Source: JBBKWQ01 sp037969115 (GTDB lineage Bacteria; Actinomycetota; Acidimicrobiia; Acidimicrobiales; Ilumatobacteraceae). From it: a stretch of 18,555 nucleotides of DNA. Shown here piece after piece: positions 13,538-18,555 of the stretch (its first letter is position 1; each line of letters opens with the position of its first letter). A program made the position numbers and the translations under genes. The notes beneath the pieces are model-generated. The model saw only the letters and a list, made by a program, of their open reading frames with translations. It searched no databases and was not told the DNA's origin. Where the stretch lies: assembly GCA_037969115.1 (NCBI GenBank), contig JBBKWQ010000135.1, forward strand, positions 1 through 18,555, in the 5' to 3' direction.

Positions 13538-15475
13538 TCAGGCCGGGTCGCGACCGAGTTTGTCTGCGAAGTAGTCGAGGATGATCTCGGCGCGCATCTT
13601 GCGGTGCACCGGCGAGCCCGTGCGGGAGAGCTCGTGGTTCTCTCCCGGGAACCGGTAGAACGTGACATCGCGACCCAGCAGACGCAGCGTGATCCAGAGC
13701 TCTTCGGCCTGGTTGATCGGGCATCGCCAGTCTTCCTCGGAGTGGATCAACAGCATCGGCACGTGGATGTCGTCGGCGTGTCGGATCGGTGACATGCGCC
13801 GGTACTCGTCGGGATCTTCGACAGGGTCGGGGCCGTGCTCGGATCGGAACGCCGTGCCGATGTCGCTCGACCATTCCTCGGTGAGCAGGTTGTTCACCGC
13901 CCGCTCCGAACAGATCGCCTTGAACCGGTCGCCGTAGCGGCCGGCGAGCTCGGTGGCCATGTAGCCGCCATAACTGCCACCGATCATGCCGACCCGGTCG
14001 GGGTCGCAGAAGGGGTATCGATCGAGCGCAGTGTCGAGGACCGCCATCACGTCGTCGACGTCGACACTGCCCCAACCCGATCCGGCGACCACCGGGTGTT
14101 TCGTGCCGAGGATTGCCTGCCCCCAACTCGTGTGGCGACCGCTACCGCCCCGAGGATTCGACATGAGAACGACGAACCCCGCAGCCGATTGAATCTGGGC
14201 TTCGTCGAAGAGAGTCTCGCCGTATTGGGTGAACGGACCCCCATGCACATTGAGCATGACCGGATAGGTCGCATCCGGGTCGAAGTCGGGCGGCCGCATG
14301 ATCCAGGCATCGATCTCGTCGGTGCCGTCGGCGCACGGAGCAGCAAACTTTTCCCAACCGCGGAACTCCTTCGTCACAGACGAGATCTGGCCGTCGGCCA
14401 GCGTGTGGATTTCGGGGAGGCGTGTGACGTCTGACTGCAGCCATGCGACGGTGTCGCCGGCGGCGTCGAACGCATGCACCGAGATGGAGCCCTTGGTGAT
14501 CGGCGAGGGAGCCGAACCGTCGATGGTCAACGTGTAGAGGTGGGTCTCGCCACGGTCTTCGGCCTGAGCGAGCAGGGTGGCGTCGTCGAGCCATACGGGT
14601 GCACCGAAACCGACGGTGCACATGAACGTGCGGTCGAGCATGTCGGTGATGCTGCGAGCCCCGGTGCCGTCGATGCCGACAACTCGCACACGGCTGTTCT
14701 GTGGGTACACCAGCGGGAAGTCGTCGCCGATGTAGGCAACGTGGGCGCCGTCGGGTGACACGGACGCGCTGTGGTAGTTGCCGGCCTGGTTCGTCAGGCA
14801 TCGCGGCTCGCCCTCGAGCGGAACGACGTACACATCGTTCGCCAAGTCGCGGTCCCACGAGTCGTGTCGGGCAGCGCACGTGACGATGCCGGACGAATCG
14901 GGGAGCCATGTCACGCCCGAGTGCTGGTGTTCGCCGGGCGTGAGATTGCGTGCTTTGCCGGTGCCGTCGGCGGCCACGACGTACACGTGGTTGGGACGGT
15001 CGAAGACCCAGTCTTCGCCGTTCAGTCTCGAGAAGAATCGCTCGACCTTGCGTGGTGCCTGCCAGCTGACGTCCTTCGCCTCGTAGCGCTCGTCGGGCGT
15101 ACGGCTCGTGAAGCCGATCAGGCGACCGTCGGGTGACCAGGCGACATCGCCGAGACCGTCGGCACGGGTGCAGACCGTTCGCACCTCGCCAGGGCCCGTT
15201 ATGGGCATCACGTGGAGCGTTGAGTCGCCCTTCTTTTCGCCACGGCGCGACGTGAACGCAAGGTGTCGTCCATCGGGTGACCACGTGGGGTTGCCGTCGT
15301 GTGGCCCCGCGGTGATCGGAGCGCCGTCGAGCCACACGCGAGTGCGGGTCGTGTTCTCGTCGACGTCGGCGGTGCCGACCACCGAAGCGATTGCGCCGCC
15401 ATCGGGGGCGACGGACAGTGACGTGACGAAGCTCAGTCCGTGAATGTGTTCTTGGGCGATCGCGGCATGGTCCAC
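13538..15475 (-). CDS. S9-family prolyl oligopeptidase / acylaminoacyl-peptidase-like serine peptidase
   Basis: A 645-residue protein of S9C type. The N-terminal two thirds is a beta-propeller with WSPDG-type blades (PTWSPDGRHLAFTS, VAWSPDGRLIGFTS, SVSPDGAHVAYIG). The C-terminal alpha/beta-hydrolase domain has LNVHGGP, SNPRGGSG and the nucleophile elbow GGSYGGYMA with S501. The catalytic Asp is in IHSEEDWRCP (D582) and the His in GENHELSRTG (H614). Such enzymes trim short peptides or N-acylated peptides in the cytosol; there is no signal peptide. The GTG at 15475 (VDHAAIAQEHIHG) is preferred because TAGGTT lies 7 bases upstream. A start at 15532 would run into the divergent SDR promoter and adds unrelated sequence. 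It leads the S8 protease gene by 9 bases, so the pair may process peptides outside and then inside the cell. Confidence 0.92.
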   Translation of the reverse strand: MDHAAIAQEHIHGLSFVTSLSVAPDGGAIASVVGTADVDENTTRTRVWLDGAPITAGPHDGNPTWSPDGRHLAFTSRRGEKKGDSTLHVMPITGPGEVRTVCTRADGLGDVAWSPDGRLIGFTSRTPDERYEAKDVSWQAPRKVERFFSRLNGEDWVFDRPNHVYVVAADGTGKARNLTPGEHQHSGVTWLPDSSGIVTCAARHDSWDRDLANDVYVVPLEGEPRCLTNQAGNYHSASVSPDGAHVAYIGDDFPLVYPQNSRVRVVGIDGTGARSITDMLDRTFMCTVGFGAPVWLDDATLLAQAEDRGETHLYTLTIDGSAPSPITKGSISVHAFDAAGDTVAWLQSDVTRLPEIHTLADGQISSVTKEFRGWEKFAAPCADGTDEIDAWIMRPPDFDPDATYPVMLNVHGGPFTQYGETLFDEAQIQSAAGFVVLMSNPRGGSGRHTSWGQAILGTKHPVVAGSGWGSVDVDDVMAVLDTALDRYPFCDPDRVGMIGGSYGGYMATELAGRYGDRFKAICSERAVNNLLTEEWSSDIGTAFRSEHGPDPVEDPDEYRRMSPIRHADDIHVPMLLIHSEEDWRCPINQAEELWITLRLLGRDVTFYRFPGENHELSRTGSPVHRKMRAEIILDYFADKLGRDPA

Positions 15476-15482
15476 CGACGAG

Positions 15483-15488
15483 AACCTA
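15483..15488 (-). promoter_or_regulatory. Candidate -10 TAGGTT for the S9 peptidase
   Basis: On the minus strand TAGGTT is followed by CTCGTCG and the GTG start. It fixes the start codon and, through co-transcription, may also drive the subtilase gene. Confidence 0.48.
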
Positions 15489-15500
15489 CTCGCCCGAGTC

Positions 15501-15531
15501 GATAATCGTCCTTCGTGGAGCCTGCTACACA
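15501..15531 (+). promoter_or_regulatory. Promoter region of the plus-strand SDR (GATAAT and TACACA)
   Basis: Two options are visible. GATAAT (15501-15506; 5 of 6 to TATAAT) would give a leader of about 25 bases. TACACA (15526-15531) lies 6 bases before the ATG, which fits the leaderless geometry, but its last base is A. GGAG at 15517-15520 is 17 bases from the ATG, too far to be a normal ribosome site. Confidence 0.35.
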
Positions 15532-15537
15532 CGTGAC

Positions 15538-16293
15538 ATGAGTCCAGAGAATCACGTCGTCCTGATCACTGGTGCGAGTCGCGGGATCGGCGCGGCAACC
15601 GCCAGACTCGCCGCCGCACGAGGTCATGCCGTTCTCGTGAACTACCGGTCCGACAGGGCGGCCGCTGACGAGGTCGTCGGCCACTGTCGAGCGGCTGGTG
15701 CACCAGCGATCGCGGCGCGGGGCGACGTCTCGTGCGAATCCGATGTGGTTGCGCTCTTCGATCAAGCGGTGAGCGAACTCGGACCGGTGACGGCGTTGGT
15801 GAACAACGCGGGCATCGTGCAACCGCTGGCTCGGCTCGACACGTTCTCGGCCGACCGTATTCGCGAGGTGCTCGAGGTCAACGTGCTCGGAGCGTTCCTG
15901 TGCGCCCGCGAGGCCGTGAGACGGATGTCGACCGCGCACGGCGGCTCGGGTGGATCGATCGTCAACGTCTCCTCGGCAGCGTCGTATCTCGGTAGCCCGA
16001 ACGAGTTCATCGACTACGCCGCATCCAAGGGTGCCATCGACACCATGACCATCGGCTTGGCCAAGGAAGTGGCGACGGAGAGCATCCGGGTCAACGGTGT
16101 CAGGCCGGGACTGATCGACACCGAGATCCACGCGAGCGCCGGCGACGTAGCACGAGTGAGCCGACTCGCCCCGAACGTGCCGATGCAACGTGGCGGCACC
16201 GCCGAGGAAGTCGCCGAGGTGATCATGTGGCTCGCGTCGTCGCAAGCCGGCTACGTGACCGGCTCGCTGGTGAACTGCGCGGGCGGCCGTTAG
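15538..16293 (+). CDS. Short-chain dehydrogenase/reductase, FabG-like
   Basis: A classical SDR of 251 residues. The Rossmann TGASRGIG is at 11-18 and NNAG at 89-92. Catalytic serines lie in IVNVSSAAS (about 145-146), with Y160 and K164 in YAASK and RVNGVRPGLIDTEI after them. The protein ends ...GYVTGSLVNCAGGR. The NYRSD after the second strand (35-39), with R37, suggests NADP(H). The overall wording is like FabG-type 3-oxoacyl reductases and glucose-dehydrogenase-like SDRs; the substrate cannot be assigned. It is divergent from the S9 peptidase (62 bases apart) and ends 7 bases before the convergent small gene. I see no partner gene that would point to a pathway. Confidence 0.9.
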   Translation: MSPENHVVLITGASRGIGAATARLAAARGHAVLVNYRSDRAAADEVVGHCRAAGAPAIAARGDVSCESDVVALFDQAVSELGPVTALVNNAGIVQPLARLDTFSADRIREVLEVNVLGAFLCAREAVRRMSTAHGGSGGSIVNVSSAASYLGSPNEFIDYAASKGAIDTMTIGLAKEVATESIRVNGVRPGLIDTEIHASAGDVARVSRLAPNVPMQRGGTAEEVAEVIMWLASSQAGYVTGSLVNCAGGR

Positions 16294-16300
16294 CGCCGGT

Positions 16301-16567
16301 TCAGAACAGCTCCAACTGTTCCCACGTCACCGCCACCTCGCTCACGAGGCGCCAACGCAGTCGACCGCGTGACCCGGGTCGTTTCACCTCGACCTGTTCG
16401 GGTCGAAGCGATCGAGCTGCGCCGTCGGGGTCGTGGAGTGTGATGCTGCCGTCGGCCGCCATGCCGGCGACCTTGCCGACGATCCAGCGGCCACGTTCGT
16501 GCCGGCGGAAACGGATGGCTTCGCCGTGGTGCAGCCCGAGGAGGGGAAGCGTGGCTCGGTCGGTCAT
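16301..16567 (-). CDS. Small unknown protein, possible SH3/Tudor-like barrel (88 aa)
   Basis: This 88-residue reading frame starts at ATG (MTDRATLPLLGLHHGEAIRF); an in-frame TTG at 16576 would add three residues. Residues about 14-60 alternate strands in the manner of an SH3- or Tudor-like barrel: GEAIRFRRHERGRWIVGKV, then ADGSITLHDPDG, then RSLRPEQVEVKRPG. The end is a basic stretch (SRGRLRWRLV) and a WEQLELF terminus. I do not recognise a named family, and no enzyme motif is seen. It follows the minus-strand SDR by 31 bases and shares no own -10, so it is probably in one transcript with it. A tandem GCAAGGAC repeat lies just upstream. Confidence 0.62.
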   Translation of the reverse strand: MTDRATLPLLGLHHGEAIRFRRHERGRWIVGKVAGMAADGSITLHDPDGAARSLRPEQVEVKRPGSRGRLRWRLVSEVAVTWEQLELF

Positions 16568-16572
16568 GGATC

Positions 16573-16588
16573 GCAAGGACGCAAGGAC
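16573..16588. repeat. Tandem 8-base repeat (GCAAGGAC x2)
   Basis: Two perfect, abutting copies of GCAAGGAC lie 5-20 bases upstream of the small gene's ATG on the minus strand. They contain its alternative TTG start. The repeat is short. It may be slippage-derived and could tune the distance to the start. Confidence 0.4.
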
Positions 16589-16598
16589 ACGGGCGTTC

Positions 16599-17384
16599 TC
16601 ACGCGCTCATCACCCGTCGCTGGAATTTGCGCATGCCGCCGAGCCAGCGTGCGTGATCGGTCGCCTTGAGCTCGGCGTACCGGGCAACCTCCGGATGCGG
16701 GAAGATGAAGAAGCGCTCGTCGTCGATGGCCTCCGCGACCACGTCTGCGACGTCGGCCGGTTCGAGCACGGCACCCGCCATCCGAACGACGTCGCCGCCC
16801 GTGCTGCCGCCCAGATCGCTTCCGACGTTCAGCATGTCGGTGTTGACGCCCTGCGGGCAGAGACAACTCACCCGGAGGCCACGGTCGCCGTAGGTGATCG
16901 AGAGCCATTCCGCGAACGCCACCGCCGCGTGCTTGGTCACGCTGTACGGTGCGGACCCGATCTGAGCCAGGACCCCTGCGGCAGACGCTGTGGAGCAGAA
17001 GTACCCGTCGCCTCGGGCGAGCCAACCGGGAAGAAGGCGCCGCGCTGCCCACCGGTGTGCGTGCAGGTTCACCGCGAACGACGCCTCCCAGTCGGCTTCG
17101 TCGGTCATGGGGTCGGCGCCGAGCGCGACTCCGGCGTTCGCAAAGAACAGATCGATCGGCCCGAACGCGTCTTCCGCAGCTTCGATCATCGAGATGTTGC
17201 CCGCCTCACTGCTCACGTCGGCGATCACGCTGACCGATCCGGTGAGTTCACTGCTGACCGCTTCGGCACCGTTCAGGTCGGCGAGCACCACGCGAGCGCC
17301 GGCGGCATGAAACCGTCGGCTGAGCGCAGCGCCGATTCCGCCCGCGGCTCCTGTGACGACGACGTGACGATCGATGAGTTGCAC
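16599..17384 (-). CDS. Short-chain dehydrogenase/reductase with NAD-type binding site
   Basis: A 261-residue classical SDR. TGAAGGIG is at 11-18. D36 in LADLNG ends the second strand and favours NAD(H). FANAGV lies at 81-86 and CSTASAAG at 130-137, with Y147 and K151 in YSVTK, then VSCLCPQGVNTDM. The tail FQRRVMSA and the RFFIFPHPEV segment resemble SDRs annotated near lipid or steroid genes in actinobacteria; the substrate is open. I place the start at the GTG giving MQLIDRHVVVTGAAGG, the usual distance to the glycine motif. Seven bases before it is TACGAT. An ATG 9 bases further upstream (MCHVQL) would overlap that hexamer and is the alternative. It is divergent from the 70-residue gene. 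Confidence 0.88.
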   Translation of the reverse strand: MQLIDRHVVVTGAAGGIGAALSRRFHAAGARVVLADLNGAEAVSSELTGSVSVIADVSSEAGNISMIEAAEDAFGPIDLFFANAGVALGADPMTDEADWEASFAVNLHAHRWAARRLLPGWLARGDGYFCSTASAAGVLAQIGSAPYSVTKHAAVAFAEWLSITYGDRGLRVSCLCPQGVNTDMLNVGSDLGGSTGGDVVRMAGAVLEPADVADVVAEAIDDERFFIFPHPEVARYAELKATDHARWLGGMRKFQRRVMSA

Positions 17385-17391
17385 ATGGCAC

Positions 17392-17397
17392 ATCGTA
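17392..17397 (-). promoter_or_regulatory. Candidate -10 TACGAT for the minus-strand SDR
   Basis: TACGAT is followed by GTGCCAT and the GTG start at 17384. It overlaps the alternative ATG, so if it is used the shorter protein is made. Confidence 0.48.
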
Positions 17398-17425
17398 GGT
17401 GCGCGCGGTATCGCCCGAAGAGCGG

Positions 17426-17431
17426 TACCGT
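17426..17431 (+). promoter_or_regulatory. Candidate -10 TACCGT for the 70-residue gene
   Basis: TACCGT is followed by 8 bases (GACGGGTG) and ATG at 17440. It lies only 28 bases from the opposing TACGAT, so the two polymerase footprints would overlap. Confidence 0.45.
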
Positions 17432-17439
17432 GACGGGTG

Positions 17440-17652
17440 ATGACTGATCAAGAGCTCACCGACATCGCTGACCTCGAACAGGCGATCGCGCCCATCGTGC
17501 GTGACAACGATGCCGTGATTGCCGAAGCGCTGGCCGTGATCGACGCCGCGCTCGGTCGCGTGATGCAGCGCGAACTGGTGTCGTCGGGTGAAGTCGGCGA
17601 TGTACTGCTCGACCTTCGTAGCCTGCTGGTCAGCACCACATCTGCCGTCTGA
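17440..17652 (+). CDS. Small acidic helical protein of unknown function (70 aa)
   Basis: The frame starts ATG ACT GAT (MTDQELTDIADLEQAIAPIV); an adjoining in-frame GTG at 17437 would add one residue. The protein is acidic and looks almost entirely helical, with heptad-like hydrophobic spacing (IADLEQAIAPIV, AEALAVIDAALGRVM, VGDVLLDLRSLLV), so a small helical bundle or dimer is plausible. There is no cysteine, signal peptide or membrane segment. I do not recognise a family. It is supported by a candidate -10 at the leaderless distance and by its position in a gap between genes on the other strand. It ends 22 bases from the convergent acyltransferase gene. Confidence 0.6.
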   Translation: MTDQELTDIADLEQAIAPIVRDNDAVIAEALAVIDAALGRVMQRELVSSGEVGDVLLDLRSLLVSTTSAV

Positions 17653-17674
17653 CGCCGATTGGCGCCGACCTTGA

Positions 17675-18555
17675 TCAAGCCTTGACAAGCTCCTTGAACG
17701 CCGCGACGAGGTGCATCTGGAGCAGGTCGGGATGTTCGACCGCAGCCGGGTCGATGTGCATCGCCGTGTCGAGGTGGCCGTCGTACGACAACAGCGTGAG
17801 GTTGAAGGCGACACCGGCGAGTGGCCCGATCGGGTACGTCGCGAGCATCTTGGCGCCGGCCACGTAGACCGGTACCGGCGAGCCCTTCACATTCGAGGTG
17901 GCGAAGTCGACCGTCTGCGATTGCTGACGCGCGAGCCGCGTGATGACCGCCGTCGGCAGGGCGGCGCTCATGGTCGCCAAGGTGTCGAGGCCGGCGGCTT
18001 CTGACGGGTCGCGCGCCACCGAAACCGTCTCGTGGATGGCCGCGAAGCGTTCGCCGATCGGCATGTCGCCAGTGGGCACGAGGAGGCGGACGAGTGAAAA
18101 CGCATTGCTGCCTGATTCGGCTGTTCGGGTGCTCACAGCCATCGACGTTCGCAGCGACTCGACCGGCCGGCCGAGCTCGATGTGGTAGCGGGACGCGGCG
18201 TGCGCAGCGGCTGTCAGGAACGCCGTGTTCAACGTGCCGCCGAGGCGTGTGGCAGCCTCCTTGGTGGCTCGGAACGGGGTCTTGGTCACCTCGACGTGTC
18301 GGCGAAGCGATCGCCCGGTCCACAATGGTGATCGTGCCGGCTCGGTGTCGGACAGTTGCGACACGATTCCTTTGAGTGTGGTGGCGGCTGCGTGACCGGC
18401 GTCGGGGATGCCGGTCGGATCGGCAAGCAGGTCGCGAACCTGCCGGACCACGCCGAGCGGGAGTCTGAGTCCGCCGGCCACGAGACCCGTGAGATTGTTG
18501 GCCCCGGCGTTGGGCTGGGGGTTGCCCGGCACTCGCATCGGTGGCCGGATCGAGG
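17675..18555 (-). CDS. WS/DGAT-family O-acyltransferase, C-terminal part (5' end outside window)
   Basis: The frame is open to the window edge, and 293 codons are visible. The visible part corresponds to the C-terminal half of wax ester synthase/diacylglycerol acyltransferases (WSD1_C, PF06974). It shows TPFRATKEAATRLGGTLNTAFL, SLRTSMAVSTRTAESGSNAFSL with the family's N-x-[FL] motif, TSNVKGSPVPVYVAG (usually SNVPGP), and YDGHLDTAMHIDPAAVEHPDLL near the end. Full members are about 450-480 residues, so the N-terminal domain with HHxxxDG lies upstream, beyond the edge. These enzymes transfer acyl-CoA to diacylglycerol or fatty alcohol at the membrane surface, making storage lipid. SNVKGS in place of SNVPGP is a mild deviation. 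An ATG at 18538 is internal and not the real start. Confidence 0.86.
   Translation of the reverse strand, partial: SIRPPMRVPGNPQPNAGANNLTGLVAGGLRLPLGVVRQVRDLLADPTGIPDAGHAAATTLKGIVSQLSDTEPARSPLWTGRSLRRHVEVTKTPFRATKEAATRLGGTLNTAFLTAAAHAASRYHIELGRPVESLRTSMAVSTRTAESGSNAFSLVRLLVPTGDMPIGERFAAIHETVSVARDPSEAAGLDTLATMSAALPTAVITRLARQQSQTVDFATSNVKGSPVPVYVAGAKMLATYPIGPLAGVAFNLTLLSYDGHLDTAMHIDPAAVEHPDLLQMHLVAAFKELVKA

Noticed and set aside
12299..13792. Plus-strand open frame of 497 codons opposite the S8 and S9 peptidases
   Set aside because: It is the mirror of real coding sequence, spans the ends of two recognised genes and is rich in Arg, Asp and Val without any fold pattern.
17653..17664. CGCC-GATT-GGCG hairpin between the 70-residue gene and the acyltransferase as a bidirectional terminator
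   Set aside because: A 4-base stem without flanking A or T tracts is too weak to call.
1..18555. CRISPR array, tRNA/rRNA genes, insertion sequence, prophage, toxin-antitoxin or defence island
   Set aside because: I saw no regular spacer repeats, tRNA-like cloverleaf, transposase, integrase or phage gene. All larger genes are explained by ordinary chromosomal families.

Overview
The window reads as one stretch of a GC-rich actinobacterial chromosome. The mycothiol-conjugate amidase at the left edge points to Actinobacteria. The two secreted hydrolases carrying RVxDTR-type repeats, the FadA6-like thiolase and the WS/DGAT acyltransferase would suit an Acidimicrobiia member such as Ilumatobacter. 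That assignment is inferred from remembered protein families and is not tested. I see no tRNA, rRNA, CRISPR array, insertion sequence or prophage gene, and no gene-free stretch longer than 300 bases; the longest gap is 237 bases at 5985-6221.

Layout. Bases 1-827 (+) hold the 3' part of mca and a small unknown gene coupled to it. Bases 802-5984 form a minus-strand block. In transcription order it is a GntR/UTRA regulator, a nitrobindin-like heme protein, a FadA6-like thiolase, a staphylococcal-nuclease-like lipoprotein, a class V aminotransferase-fold enzyme and a YdjC/ChbG-type deacetylase. Bases 6222-8405 (-) encode a secreted penicillin-binding/beta-lactamase-type serine hydrolase behind three repeats. 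A class III aminotransferase and the NADH pyrophosphatase NudC follow on the plus strand (8489-10662). On the minus strand an S9 oligopeptidase (13538-15475) is followed 9 bases later by a secreted subtilisin-like protease (10652-13528) whose C-terminus carries the same type of repeat, also three times. The right end has an SDR on plus, a small SH3-like protein and a second SDR on minus, a 70-residue acidic protein on plus, and the C-terminal part of a WS/DGAT acyltransferase on minus running off the edge.

How the genes work together. Most genes look like single housekeeping or accessory functions: thiol detoxification, reactive-nitrogen handling, acyl-CoA and steroid-type degradation, NAD(H) turnover, peptide breakdown and neutral lipid. 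They do not form one pathway. The best links are mca with its overlapping partner, GntR with nitrobindin, the S9/S8 peptidase pair, and the SDR with the 88-residue protein.

Two signals stand out. First, at least nine genes have a TANNNT hexamer (three times TAACGT) ending 6-8 bases before the start codon, with no Shine-Dalgarno in between. This is the arrangement of leaderless transcripts. It supports TTG and GTG starts that would otherwise look weak and moves one start. Second, the shared triplicate repeat sits at the N-terminus of one secreted hydrolase and at the C-terminus of an unrelated one. I found no clearly new defence, biosynthetic or mobile system.
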